From contig NZ_JAUWQB010000001.1 in the NCBI RefSeq assembly GCF_030611305.1, positions 37,912 through 101,911 of the forward strand: a stretch of DNA of 64,000 nucleotides, given 5' to 3'. Shown in pieces: positions 25,767 through 35,403 of the stretch. This stretch comes from Desulfobacula sp. Its GTDB lineage: Bacteria > Desulfobacterota > Desulfobacteria > Desulfobacterales > Desulfobacteraceae. The position numbers and the translations under genes are program-made. The notes under the pieces are model-generated. The model saw only the letters and a list, made by a program, of their open reading frames with translations, made no database searches and had not been told where the DNA came from. How positions within the stretch are numbered: position 1 is the first letter of the stretch; every line of letters begins with the position of its first letter.

Positions 25767-27650
25767 TTGAGTCTTCTTGAACAAATAAAAACATCCAAAG
25801 ACATTAAACAACTCTCCAGAAAAGAGTTGAAACTCCTGGCCGGAGATATTCGTGAAAGAATTATTGATGTGGTATCAAAAAATGGTGGGCATCTGGCCTC
25901 AAGCCTTGGTGCGGTGGAGTTGACGCTGGCCATTCACACTGTTTTTGATCTGCCAAAGGATACATTGATATGGGATGTCGGGCATCAGTCTTATGCGCAT
26001 AAGCTGATTACCGGAAGGAATGATGTTTTTGACAGTCTCCGTCAGTATAAAGGCATATCAGGATTTTCAAAAATTAAAGAGAGCCCCTATGACGGATTCA
26101 CAGTGGGGCATTCCTCGACCTCTATTTCTGCAGGACTTGGAGTCTGTTATGCCAAATATTTAAGCCAGGATAAGTCTGATGTAATTTCAGTAATCGGAGA
26201 TGGTTCTTTAACCGCAGGGCTGGCCTATGAAGGGTTGAGCCAGACCGGGGATTTAAAACGCAATCTTATTGTTATTTTAAATGACAATGAAATGTCCATC
26301 TCTCACAATGTGAGGGCCCTGTCTTCTTTTTTAAGCCGAACCTTTTCAGCCAAATCTTTTCAATCCATGAGAAATCAGTTTGGTGCATTTTTAAAATCTT
26401 TACCGAAAATCGGTGATGATGTTTACAATATTGCCAAACGGTCTGAAGAATCTTTTAAAACATTTATTACACCGGGTATGTTGTTTGAAGCCTTCAATTT
26501 TGACTATTTCGGGCCCATTGACGGACATAATTTAGACCATTTGATCGATATTCTGAAAAACATCAAAAATCCTAAAGATCCGGTTCTTTTACATGTTACA
26601 ACCGTAAAAGGCAAGGGATATGAACCTGCAGAGAAAAACCCGGTCTATTTTCATGGAGTGGGTTCATTTGTAGTGGATACAGGCGAAAGCAATAATACAT
26701 CCAATGGGGTCCCAAGCTATACACAGGTGTTTGGCTCTCAAATGGTCAAACTTGCCAAAACCAATGAAAAAATTGTTGCGGTGACTGCTGCCATGCCGGA
26801 GGGTACAGGCCTAATCGAATTTTCCAAACAATATCCGGACAGGTTCTTTGATGTTGGTATTGCAGAACAGCACGCAGTTACATTTTCAGCAGGACTTGCA
26901 TCCAGAGGATTAAAACCTGTTGTTGCCATTTATTCTACTTTTTTGCAAAGAGCCTTTGATCAGATTCTCCATGATGTCTGTATTGATGCGCATCCGGTTG
27001 TCTTCGCCATTGACCGGGGGGGTATTGTTGGAGAAGACGGACCCACCCATCACGGCCTTTTTGATTATTCATATCTTCGCTGCATGCCAAACATGACAAT
27101 CATGGCACCAAAGGATGAAAATGAACTGGCAAGAATGCTTGTCACAGCTTTTAATCATAATGGTCCTGTTGCCATAAGATATCCAAGGGGTACGGGGATG
27201 GGTGTTCAAATTGAGGATCATCCGCGACCTTTGGAAATGGGTAAGGCTCAAGTGATTAATGAAGGTGACGACCTGTTAATTATTGCCATCGGAAAATCAG
27301 TTTGTGAGGCCTTAAAAGCCAACAAATCACTGAAAGACCGGGATATCAACGCAACTATAATCAATGCCAGATTTGTCAAGCCGCTTGATACCGACCTGAT
27401 CATTGAATATGCATTGAAAATTAAAAAGATCATCATTGTTGAAGACCATGTTCTTGATGGAGGCTTTGGGTCGGCTGTTCTGGAAATGTTAACAGATAAT
27501 GACGTGACAGGATTTTCACTAAAAAGGATTGGCATCAAAAATGAATTTGTTGAACATGGGCCCCAAGATGTTTTAAGACGGGACTATGGAATAGACAGTA
27601 CCGCTATTGTAAATGCGGCATTAAAGTTACATGGCAACACTATTGAATAA
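25767..27650 (+). CDS. dxs: 1-deoxy-D-xylulose-5-phosphate synthase
   Basis: First enzyme of the MEP isoprenoid pathway, joining pyruvate and glyceraldehyde-3-phosphate with thiamine diphosphate. The cofactor motif GDGSLTAG...NDN is intact, as are WDVGHQSYAHKLITGR, GPIDGHN and DVGIAEQHAVTFSAGLA. The length of 627 residues is normal. The start is TTG (SLLEQIK follows); GAGG lies about 9 bases upstream. It sits 20 bp after ispA and overlaps tlyA by 20 bp. Confidence 0.95.
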   Translation: MSLLEQIKTSKDIKQLSRKELKLLAGDIRERIIDVVSKNGGHLASSLGAVELTLAIHTVFDLPKDTLIWDVGHQSYAHKLITGRNDVFDSLRQYKGISGFSKIKESPYDGFTVGHSSTSISAGLGVCYAKYLSQDKSDVISVIGDGSLTAGLAYEGLSQTGDLKRNLIVILNDNEMSISHNVRALSSFLSRTFSAKSFQSMRNQFGAFLKSLPKIGDDVYNIAKRSEESFKTFITPGMLFEAFNFDYFGPIDGHNLDHLIDILKNIKNPKDPVLLHVTTVKGKGYEPAEKNPVYFHGVGSFVVDTGESNNTSNGVPSYTQVFGSQMVKLAKTNEKIVAVTAAMPEGTGLIEFSKQYPDRFFDVGIAEQHAVTFSAGLASRGLKPVVAIYSTFLQRAFDQILHDVCIDAHPVVFAIDRGGIVGEDGPTHHGLFDYSYLRCMPNMTIMAPKDENELARMLVTAFNHNGPVAIRYPRGTGMGVQIEDHPRPLEMGKAQVINEGDDLLIIAIGKSVCEALKANKSLKDRDINATIINARFVKPLDTDLIIEYALKIKKIIIVEDHVLDGGFGSAVLEMLTDNDVTGFSLKRIGIKNEFVEHGPQDVLRRDYGIDSTAIVNAALKLHGNTIE

Positions 27651-28404
27651 AGGATTAAAGAATAAAATCAGACTTGATTACTTTGTTGTTGAAAAGGATT
27701 TGGTTAAATCCAGGCAGCGGGCAAAAGCTCTCATCATGGCAGGCAAAGTTCTTGTGAATGATATGCGTGTAGATAAACCGGGAACTTTGATTACAAACGA
27801 TGCAAAAGTTGTTGTAAAGCAGGATGACAATCCATTTGTCAGCCGGGGGGGACTAAAGCTTGAAAAAGCGTTAAAGAGTATTCCCATATCAGTGAAAGGC
27901 TTAACCTGCCTTGATATCGGTGCTTCAACAGGTGGTTTCACCGATTGCCTGCTTCAATATGGGGCAGGCAAAGTATATGCAGTAGATGTGGGATATGGAC
28001 AGTTTGACTGGTCTTTGAGACAAGATTTGCGGGTAAAGGTTATTGAGAGAACCAATATCCGGCATATGCCCTATGAAGTAATCAATGAAAAAGTTGATGT
28101 GGTTGTAGCGGACACTTCATTTATCTCACTTAAACTCGTTATCCCTTCTACTGAGAAATTTATGAGGGATGATACAAAGGTATTGGCGCTGATTAAACCT
28201 CAATTTGAAGCAGGAAAGAAGAATATCGGTAAGGGGGGTGTTGTAAAGGATCCTGAAATTAGAAAAAGGGTTATAGAAGACTTAAAAGTTTTTTTTAAAG
28301 AACGCGGATATCAGGTAAACCAGGTAGTCCCCTCCCCTATTTCAGGCCCGAAAGGGAATATTGAGTATATTATATCCTTAACATTTAAAGAAAATTTAAA
28401 ATAA
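27631..28404 (+). CDS. tlyA: TlyA-family rRNA 2'-O-methyltransferase
   Basis: An S4 RNA-binding domain (about residues 12-70: RLDYFVVEKDLVKSRQRAKALIMAG region) is joined to an FtsJ-like methyltransferase with SAM motif LDIGASTGGFTDCLL and catalytic-type residues in VADTSFISL and IKPQFEAGK. TlyA proteins methylate cytidines of 16S and/or 23S rRNA. It overlaps dxs by 20 bp, a pairing also common in other bacteria. The length of 257 residues is normal. Confidence 0.92.
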   Translation: MATLLNKGLKNKIRLDYFVVEKDLVKSRQRAKALIMAGKVLVNDMRVDKPGTLITNDAKVVVKQDDNPFVSRGGLKLEKALKSIPISVKGLTCLDIGASTGGFTDCLLQYGAGKVYAVDVGYGQFDWSLRQDLRVKVIERTNIRHMPYEVINEKVDVVVADTSFISLKLVIPSTEKFMRDDTKVLALIKPQFEAGKKNIGKGGVVKDPEIRKRVIEDLKVFFKERGYQVNQVVPSPISGPKGNIEYIISLTFKENLK

Positions 28405-28473
28405 CACTATTAATTTTATTTAAATTCGATTATTTAAATATAACTTTTTATTAATTGTTTATAAGGAGCAGTA

Positions 28474-30549
28474 ATGAGCGAAGAAATTAAAACCATGAGA
28501 AATGTGGCTTTGGCTGGCCATGGAGGTGCGGGCAAGACTACTCTTGCTGAGGCTATGCTATTTAAAGCCGGAGTTACCAATCGTCTTGGAAAGGTTGAAG
28601 AAGGCAATACCGTCATGGATTTTCAGCCTGAAGAAACCAGAAAACAGCAGAGTATTAATACATCATTTATTAAGTATACGCATAATAAACATACAATTAC
28701 TTTGATGGACACTCCTGGCGATCAGAATTTTTTCTCTGCTTCTAAAACATGCTTTCCTGTTGCAGACTGCATGGCATTTGTAATTGACGGGGTTGGCGGA
28801 CCTTCTGCCATGACCGAAGAAGCCGCAGCCAGTGCTTTGGAATATAATTTACCCGGGTTTGTTATTGTGAATAAGCTGGATCGGGAAAGAGCTGATTTTT
28901 CAACCTGTATCGAGGCTTGCAAAACAGCACTTAAAAAGAAGATCGTTCCCATTTTTTATCCGATTGGTTCTGAAAATGAGTTTAAAGGGTTGGTGAATAT
29001 TATTTCAGGTCAGGCCTATGAATATGATGCAGAAGGGAAATCAACCAAGATTGATGTTCCTTCTGACATGTCAGATGACATTGAAATGGCAAAAGAAGAA
29101 TTTATTGAGGATGTAGCTGAACTCGATGATGAGCTTCTTGAAAAATATCTGGAAGGTGAAGAAATTACTGAGGATGAACTCAAGGCAACGTTCAGACAAG
29201 GAATTCAAGATGCCCAATTTTATCCTGCCATTTGTTGTTCCGCCGCAAAAATGATCGGTATTGATATGGTTTCTGATATTATCAATGATTATATGCCGTC
29301 TCCTCTTGATAGAGGTGACTGGACTGCAAAAGATATCAATGGTGAGGATGTTATGGTTTCTCCCGATCCGGATGCAGAATTCTGCGGCTTTGTTTTCAAT
29401 ACCATTGTTGATCCATATGCAGGAAGGCTTTCTCTATTTAGAGTGATTTCAGGAAGTCTTGGAAAAGAAGGCAATGTTGTTAATACAACAAAGGATACGA
29501 AAGAGAGATTTTCACAACTTCTTGAAATTGCGGGTAAGGAACAAAATACTATAACCAGTGCTCTCCCGGGATCTATTGTTGCTGTGGCAAAACTCAAAAC
29601 CACCTTAACCGGGGATACGCTGACAGGCGGAAAAGATATTCAGATTCCGGCACCAAAGCCCATGCCTCCTGTTATCTCTTTTGCCATTTCACCCAAAGCA
29701 AAGAATGACGAAGATAAAATCCATGAAGCGGTCAGAAAAATTCTTGAAGAAGATACAGGACTTAAGCTTCAAAGGAATGAAGAAACCAAACAGACCATCC
29801 TTTCCGGCAGAGGTCTTGTTCATATAGAAGTGACTGCTGAAAAAATTCAGAGAAAATTTAATGTGGGTATGGGTATTGAAACGCCGAAGGTAGCCTATCG
29901 GGAAACCTTTAAGAAAAAAATTCGTGTCCAGGGCAAGCATAAAAAACAGTCGGGCGGGCATGGTCAGTATGGTGACTGCTGGATTGTTCTTGAACCGCTT
30001 CCAAAAGGAAGAGGATTTGAGTTTGTCGATAAAATTGTTGGTGGTGTTATCCCTAAAAATTATATTCCCGCAGTTGAAGCAGGTATCAAAGAAACTTCGA
30101 AAACAGGTATCCTCGCAGGATTTCCTTGTGTAGACTTCAGAACAACTCTTGATTTCGGATCTTATCATTCGGTTGACTCTTCTGAAATGGCATTTAAAAT
30201 GGCCGGTACCCTTGCCTTTAAAAACGCTGCAAAAGATGCAAAAGCAACCCTGCTGGAACCCATCATGAAGATTGCCGTAAAGGTTCCGGATGACAGCACA
30301 GGTGATATTATGGGTGATCTTAATTCCCGGCGCGGCAGGGTTCTTGGAATGGACTCCGAAGACGATAAACAGATCATCAATGCCCTGGTTCCCATGGCTG
30401 AGATACTGCGGTATGCACCGGATTTAAGTTCTATGACGGGTGGCAGAGGAACTTTTACCATGGAGTTTGAGCAATATGATGAAGTTCCGGGTGATATGGC
30501 ACAAAAAATCATTGAACGGGTAAATGCTGAAAAAGAAGAGCGCAAATAA
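28474..30549 (+). CDS. EF-G-like translational GTPase (FusA2-type), altered G3 motif
   Basis: A five-domain elongation factor G paralogue of 691 residues. G1 is GHGGAGKTT and G4 is NKLD, both intact. G3 reads DTPGDQNF (79-86), so the catalytic His of canonical DTPGHVDF is replaced by Asp. Domain IV (SGGHGQYGDCWIVLEPLP) and domain V are present. Such EF-G2-like proteins do not always drive translocation, and some are thought to act in recycling or under stress. The gene has its own good ribosome site (AAGGAG) and a strong terminator. It is probably not the main EF-G of this organism. Confidence 0.9.
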   Translation: MSEEIKTMRNVALAGHGGAGKTTLAEAMLFKAGVTNRLGKVEEGNTVMDFQPEETRKQQSINTSFIKYTHNKHTITLMDTPGDQNFFSASKTCFPVADCMAFVIDGVGGPSAMTEEAAASALEYNLPGFVIVNKLDRERADFSTCIEACKTALKKKIVPIFYPIGSENEFKGLVNIISGQAYEYDAEGKSTKIDVPSDMSDDIEMAKEEFIEDVAELDDELLEKYLEGEEITEDELKATFRQGIQDAQFYPAICCSAAKMIGIDMVSDIINDYMPSPLDRGDWTAKDINGEDVMVSPDPDAEFCGFVFNTIVDPYAGRLSLFRVISGSLGKEGNVVNTTKDTKERFSQLLEIAGKEQNTITSALPGSIVAVAKLKTTLTGDTLTGGKDIQIPAPKPMPPVISFAISPKAKNDEDKIHEAVRKILEEDTGLKLQRNEETKQTILSGRGLVHIEVTAEKIQRKFNVGMGIETPKVAYRETFKKKIRVQGKHKKQSGGHGQYGDCWIVLEPLPKGRGFEFVDKIVGGVIPKNYIPAVEAGIKETSKTGILAGFPCVDFRTTLDFGSYHSVDSSEMAFKMAGTLAFKNAAKDAKATLLEPIMKIAVKVPDDSTGDIMGDLNSRRGRVLGMDSEDDKQIINALVPMAEILRYAPDLSSMTGGRGTFTMEFEQYDEVPGDMAQKIIERVNAEKEERK

Positions 30550-30576
30550 ACAAGCTTGTACTCTGATTGAAAAATA

Positions 30577-30626
30577 AAACCCGGGCAGTTGAGTTGAACA
30601 TAATGTTTTTTTAGCTGCCCGGGTTT
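30577..30626. terminator. Terminator between the EF-G-like gene and plsC
   Basis: A perfect 12-bp stem, AAACCCGGGCAG / CTGCCCGGGTTT, with a 26-base loop that contains a T7 run. The right arm overlaps the plsC stop codon. It can serve both converging genes. Confidence 0.75.
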
Positions 30627-31329
30627 ATTGTTGGCTTAATTTTGATATAATATCAAAAAGGTTTTGTCTTGTCTCTTCTACGGATAAATCTTTAAAAGTA
30701 TCGTAAGGAACCGGTTTCCCAATATTTACTTTCACCACTCCCGGGGTTAAAATTAAGCTTGATTTCCGATGATAATTAAACAAACCAATTGTTGCGAACG
30801 GCAGAATATCAGCATTGGCATCTTTGGCCAAATGAAACGGTCCTTTTTTAAAGGGTGTTATTTCTCCTGTAAGCGTCCTGTGTCCTTCAGGCAATATGCC
30901 GATGTTCATCCCGGACAAGAGAGTCTTCTTTGCCATTTCAAGGCTTAAAATGGCATTCTTAAGGTTGTTTCTTTCTATGGGGATGCATCCCCATTTCCGG
31001 ATCAGATATCCCCAGACAGGCAGGGAAAAATGATAGGCGGCCTCCACTCCGATGAAACAGAGGGGAATGGCTGCCGGAATGACAAAAATATCAAAAAGAC
31101 TTTGGTGATTTCCCATGATCAGGTAAGCTTGATCAGACCGGATATATTCCTTGCCGGTTACAACAAGCTTTATTCCCATTAACCTGATTAAAATATTAAA
31201 TAGAAATCTGGCAATATTGAAGGTGGTTCTTTGAGGTAACAAAAACAGGCAGAAAACAAGAATAAAAAATGAGAATAAAAAAAAGAGTCCACCGATGATC
31301 CATAAATATATTGAAAATATTTTTTTCAA
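30625..31329 (-). CDS. plsC: 1-acyl-sn-glycerol-3-phosphate acyltransferase
   Basis: Adds the second acyl chain to lysophosphatidic acid. The acyltransferase motif H-x4-D is NHQSLFD (His75, Asp80) and the substrate motif is LPEGHRT. An N-terminal membrane helix (about 7-30) anchors it. The start is TTG, directly abutting the TAA of the diacylglycerol kinase gene; AAGGT upstream is the ribosome site. Its pairing with a lipid kinase suggests a phosphatidate or lysophosphatidate salvage unit. Confidence 0.9.
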   Translation of the reverse strand: MKKIFSIYLWIIGGLFFLFSFFILVFCLFLLPQRTTFNIARFLFNILIRLMGIKLVVTGKEYIRSDQAYLIMGNHQSLFDIFVIPAAIPLCFIGVEAAYHFSLPVWGYLIRKWGCIPIERNNLKNAILSLEMAKKTLLSGMNIGILPEGHRTLTGEITPFKKGPFHLAKDANADILPFATIGLFNYHRKSSLILTPGVVKVNIGKPVPYDTFKDLSVEETRQNLFDIISKLSQQ

Positions 31330-32213
31330 TTAAAGATACCTTATCATTTTATGGTGCACATTTATAGTTGTTGGTGTGGTGCCGAATAATTCACCATCCG
31401 GCAATAAGGTTTTCTCAGGCCATGTTTTGATTGTGGCCTTCCTAGCCTTGAAAGATCTTACCAAAGGATGTTTGATATGAGTTCCCTTAAAGATTTTTGG
31501 CAAGGTCGCCAAAAGACTTGTTCTAGATAATTTGCCTGCAATAATAATATCCATGTAACCATCATCAATTTCGGCATCAGGAGCCATCAGCATATTCCCG
31601 CCGGTAAAGCGTGAATTGCAAAACTCAACAAAACAATTTTCTCCGGATATCATTTTTCCATCAATTTCAAGCTCCATGTAATGAAAATAGAGTTTTGCAG
31701 TCCTGTAAAAAACACCTATAATGTAAGAAAAGTCATTTAAGTATTTAAATTTTTGAGCTGTTTTTGCCACATCCGTGACAAATCCCAATCCGGTCAGATT
31801 TACAAAATAAAACTTTTTTTTGGCCTGTGTAAAAGAGCAGACATCTATCCATCTCGGATCGTTTTCAACAATCGATCTGATGCCATCCTCATAACAATGG
31901 ATATTTAAATCTTTGGCAAAAGAGTTCCCTGAACCGATAGGAATGATACCAAGGGGTGGGAGTTTTTTGGATTTAAAATTAGCTAAAAGACCGTTTAAGA
32001 CATAAAAATTGGTTCCATCGCCGCCTATGGAGATAATGGCGTCATACTCTTTTATTTTAAGCTCAGAGGTGATTTTGAGGATATGTCCATGGTAAAGAGA
32101 AAGATAGGTGTGGTAGTCAATACGATTTAAAGAAAGTTTTTTTCAATCAAAGGCAGCAGTTTTTCACCTTTTTTTCCACCCGCATAAGGATTGACGATCA
32201 AGGCAACTTTCAT
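31330..32213 (-). pseudogene. Diacylglycerol kinase family lipid kinase, one-base frameshift near the 5' end
   Basis: The gene starts at ATG 32213 (MKVALIVNPYAGGKKGEKLLPLIEK) and stops early. The frame carrying the rest of the family sequence resumes beyond an A7 run (T7 at 32137-32143 on the plus strand). With one extra A the frame is open to 31330, giving about 294 residues. It contains IISIGGDGTNFYVLNGLL (the GGDGT nucleotide motif), PIGSGNSFA, and the C-terminal domain from about 31788. The product would phosphorylate diacylglycerol or a related lipid. The homopolymer setting makes an assembly or sequencing slip likely. plsC follows at once. Confidence 0.85.
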
Positions 32214-32221
32214 AAAAACCT

Positions 32222-33328
32222 TTATAAAAAATTAGAATTTAAGCGGCAATGTTCTGCCGCACTTTTATCCAGCAGATGCCCTAACTCCCCTTCTTTTTTT
32301 GGGAAAAAACCCATACATTTTTCCCAGACTTCTTCATCTTCCATGCAAAAATATACAGCCAGGTTTGGGGCATATTCTTTTATGCATGAAATAATCTCCT
32401 TATAAAGCTTTATTCTTAATGGTTTGAAATATCTCATCTTATTATCAAGTCCAGGAATAAACTCTCCGTAACAGATGGTTGAATGTTTGAATCGTTTTTC
32501 AATGATCTGTTTTAATTTAGGTATGAACCGAAAAGTACCGATACTGATCCATACAATACTTTCGCTCCGGACATGTTCGAAAATTTGTTTTATCACTTTT
32601 TTGTATTGAATTTCGCATTCCGGATAAATCACCAGCGGATCAAAATGAAACGCAAGCTTGTAACCCTTTGACTCGACACGCCTGGCTGCCTCAAGACGGG
32701 CTTTAAGGGACGCTGTGCCCTTTTCTTCGGAACTGATAATATCCTGTGTGTTCAATGACCAGGCAATAACGGTTTTGCCATTGTGATCAAGGGGAAGTAA
32801 GGATTCAATATTAACGGTTTTGGTTTTGAGTTCCAAAAGACAATTATTTTGCCTTGCAAATGTTTCAACAAGAAATTTTGGCTGAGGACTGATTTTTTCC
32901 CAGATGAGTGAATCTGTGTATTCTCCTGTTCCGATTCTGAATATTTTATTTTGGCTGAATGTTTTTTCAAGATTGTGGGCAAGCGCTTCAAGTCCTGCAA
33001 AATATTGCAGAACAGGCGGGTGAAAATAGGCCTGAAGAATGCAATACGAGCAATCCATGGTACAAAATGTGCCTGTATGAAGAATAGTATAATCACAACA
33101 GGTATAAAAACTGGTTCCCGGGCACTCCCTGATGACAGCCCCCCTGTTCTGCGTAATATAGAGTGTCTTTTTGGCTTTTGAGACGGGATCATCACCGTCA
33201 TTGATAAAATCATAGACTGTTTTTGAATCTTCTACCCATTGGGGATCTGTTTTAAGTCTGGATATCAGATAGTCGGTTTCAAAATTCCTGGGGATGGCTT
33301 TATCAATAAAAAGAGTGTCGATTTTCAT
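32222..33328 (-). CDS. Spore photoproduct lyase-like radical SAM protein
   Basis: A 368-residue member of the SPL family. The radical SAM cluster motif is C89-TMD-C93-SY-C96, and the middle (LEAARRVESKGYKLAFHFDPLVIYPE) follows the SPL pattern. In true SPL a Cys (Cys141 of B. subtilis, context AACSSD) donates hydrogen in thymine-dimer repair. Here the aligned stretch is RIGTGEYTDS, with Glu at that place, judged from memory of the B. subtilis sequence. The substrate may therefore differ. The ATG overlaps the stop of the ParB-like gene (ATGA). The host shows no sign of sporulation. Confidence 0.8.
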   Translation of the reverse strand: MKIDTLFIDKAIPRNFETDYLISRLKTDPQWVEDSKTVYDFINDGDDPVSKAKKTLYITQNRGAVIRECPGTSFYTCCDYTILHTGTFCTMDCSYCILQAYFHPPVLQYFAGLEALAHNLEKTFSQNKIFRIGTGEYTDSLIWEKISPQPKFLVETFARQNNCLLELKTKTVNIESLLPLDHNGKTVIAWSLNTQDIISSEEKGTASLKARLEAARRVESKGYKLAFHFDPLVIYPECEIQYKKVIKQIFEHVRSESIVWISIGTFRFIPKLKQIIEKRFKHSTICYGEFIPGLDNKMRYFKPLRIKLYKEIISCIKEYAPNLAVYFCMEDEEVWEKCMGFFPKKEGELGHLLDKSAAEHCRLNSNFL

Positions 33329-34299
33329 TGGTTGAAAATTTCTTTTAGCTCCTTTTTTCCTAAAGCAGCACGAAGGTTCTGAACGCTGGCCACAAACTCA
33401 TTGTAATTTTTGGCAGTAAAGGAGATGGAGAAGTTTTGACTCTCAAAGTTTTGTGGTGGTAGAAATTTGATGTTGTTTCCAACTTTTATAGATTTGATTT
33501 TTTTCCGGACCATTTGACGCGCCTTGAAAATAGTTGGAAACCGCTGTTCAAAGAGCCAGGCTCGTAAATTTTTGGTTTTTAATCCAGGCTCTTTATTTTC
33601 ATCAAAAAGAATGTCTTGTATTGCTTGATTATTAAAAAAAAATTCTGGTTTAATAGCATCTCTGGCAGAAATTTCCATTATATGCAGTATAATTTCAAGC
33701 TGTTTGTTATTGGATGCCTTGATTTTTGAGAAAATAATTAAAAAGATCTCTATGGTATTTTTTCCATAAGATGAAATCCTTTTGGCTGACTTGAAAGACA
33801 GATTGCCGCCATGGATTAAGTCAAAAGCTGGATCAGGCAAAGCACCTATAGCCAACAAATTCTCTACAAATCGAACATTAAGTTCTATGTTGAAAAGGGC
33901 AGAAGATTTTTTTGCGATCTGTTTTTTATCTAAAAATTGAGAAAGATGTCTGGTACTTACTATGAGCTCAGAATGAGTTAACGGTCTTTTAAAAGCAAGA
34001 GCTGTTATGGATTTTAAAAGACATTGATAGTCTGTTGTGTCCGGCTTTGTTTTATATACAACTATTTTTGTTTCGTTATTGTGGACCCGATTATTATAAA
34101 TTAGTGCCCTGACCCTGTTAAACCCTGAAACGACGATAAACTTATTGTTTAACGGCCTGACGACCGGAGGAGTAAGCAGGCCTGTTTCCTTAATGGAGCG
34201 TGCAAGAAAGGTTATATCATCTTCTGAAAATAAAATTTTATATCGTTTATCTGTCAGATCAATATCCGATATATTTATTTCGCATAAAAGATCAGACAT
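33325..34299 (-). CDS. ParB N-terminal domain-like protein
   Basis: The N-terminal 120 residues resemble the ParB/Spo0J/sulfiredoxin-type domain: an [13 protein letters not shown] lead, [19 protein letters not shown] and [11 protein letters not shown], in which GFNRVRA stands for the GERRxRA box. The rest is helical and basic and not recognised; I see no clear C-terminal ParB dimer domain. The start is ATG 34299 (8-bp overlap with purC); GTG 34305 is an alternative. It overlaps the SPL-like gene by 4 bp. A transcription or partition role is possible, but the location away from ParA argues against plain chromosome segregation. Confidence 0.7.
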   Translation of the reverse strand: MSDLLCEINISDIDLTDKRYKILFSEDDITFLARSIKETGLLTPPVVRPLNNKFIVVSGFNRVRALIYNNRVHNNETKIVVYKTKPDTTDYQCLLKSITALAFKRPLTHSELIVSTRHLSQFLDKKQIAKKSSALFNIELNVRFVENLLAIGALPDPAFDLIHGGNLSFKSAKRISSYGKNTIEIFLIIFSKIKASNNKQLEIILHIMEISARDAIKPEFFFNNQAIQDILFDENKEPGLKTKNLRAWLFEQRFPTIFKARQMVRKKIKSIKVGNNIKFLPPQNFESQNFSISFTAKNYNEFVASVQNLRAALGKKELKEIFNQ

Positions 34300-35179
34300 T
34301 TTCACCAGTCAGGCGTGTGTAAATTTCTTTGTATGTACTGGATGTCCTGTCAATCACTTCCTGGGGAAGGTTTGGTCCAGGATGTTTTTTATCCCATCCC
34401 GAGTCTATAAGCCAGTCCCTGACAAATTGCTTATCAAAGCTGTTTTGCCCTCTTCCTGGCTCATATTCGTTCAATGGCCAGAATCTGGATGAATCCGGAG
34501 TAAGGATTTCATCAATAAGGATAATCTCCCCGTCTAAAATCCCAAATTCAAATTTGGTATCGGCAATAATAATTCCTTTGGCGAGGGCATATTCAGCCCC
34601 TTTTCTGTATATTTCAAGACTTAAATTTCTTAATTTTTCCGCTTTTTCACTTCCAATCAGTTTTACTGCCTCATCAAAACTGATATTAATATCATGATCA
34701 CCGATTTCAGCTTTGGTAGAAGGTGTAAAAAGCGGTTGTTCCAGTTTATCCGATTCTTTCAACCCTTTGGGTAATGTTATCCCGCAGACATGGCCTTCTT
34801 TTTGATAAGAACTCCATCCCGAGCCTGATATATATCCTCTCACAATACACTCAATGGTAAAGGGCTCAGCTTTTTTTACCAGCATGCTTCGTTTATCCAA
34901 AGCATCTGAATAGGATTTAAATTTTTCAGGATACTCATTTACGTTGGTCGTGATAATATGATTTTTTACAATGCTTTCCATTTTTTTAAACCAGAACACA
35001 GAAATCTGATTTAAAACCTTTCCCTTATCCGGAATAATATCCGGCAGTACAACATCAAAAGCGGAAAGCCTGTCAGTGGTAACCATCAACAGGGCTTCTC
35101 CTGTGTCAAATATATCCCGGACTTTACCCTGCCTGACCAGGGACAGGTCATCAAATTGAGTTTTTGGAATGGATGTCAT
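34292..35179 (-). CDS. purC: Phosphoribosylaminoimidazole-succinocarboxamide synthase (SAICAR synthase)
   Basis: A step of de novo purine synthesis. The 295-residue protein has the family motifs [51 protein letters not shown] and [13 protein letters not shown]. This is the longer SAICAR synthase form found in many proteobacteria and in yeast. The last bases overlap the ParB-like gene, so it may be the first gene of the following minus-strand unit. Confidence 0.95.
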   Translation of the reverse strand: MTSIPKTQFDDLSLVRQGKVRDIFDTGEALLMVTTDRLSAFDVVLPDIIPDKGKVLNQISVFWFKKMESIVKNHIITTNVNEYPEKFKSYSDALDKRSMLVKKAEPFTIECIVRGYISGSGWSSYQKEGHVCGITLPKGLKESDKLEQPLFTPSTKAEIGDHDINISFDEAVKLIGSEKAEKLRNLSLEIYRKGAEYALAKGIIIADTKFEFGILDGEIILIDEILTPDSSRFWPLNEYEPGRGQNSFDKQFVRDWLIDSGWDKKHPGPNLPQEVIDRTSSTYKEIYTRLTGENV

Positions 35180-35403
35180 CTTGATCTCCTTTTTTGTTCC
35201 AATTTGTTGTATCGTTTTTTGGTGTTTAATATCATAAAATACAATATTTATCTATTGTTGCAATAAAAAGATTAAATTTAAAGGGATCAACAATGTTACT
35301 GAGTAACAATAATTTAAATTTTAATATTTTGTAAACTTGACGGCGATTGCAAAATGATAATATTGTGGATTAAATTTTGACTTTCAACAAACGAGGTTCC
35401 AAA

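Noticed and set aside
33325..34299. Chromosome-partition ParB
   Set aside because: No parA neighbour, no parS-like site noticed and an unfamiliar C-terminus.
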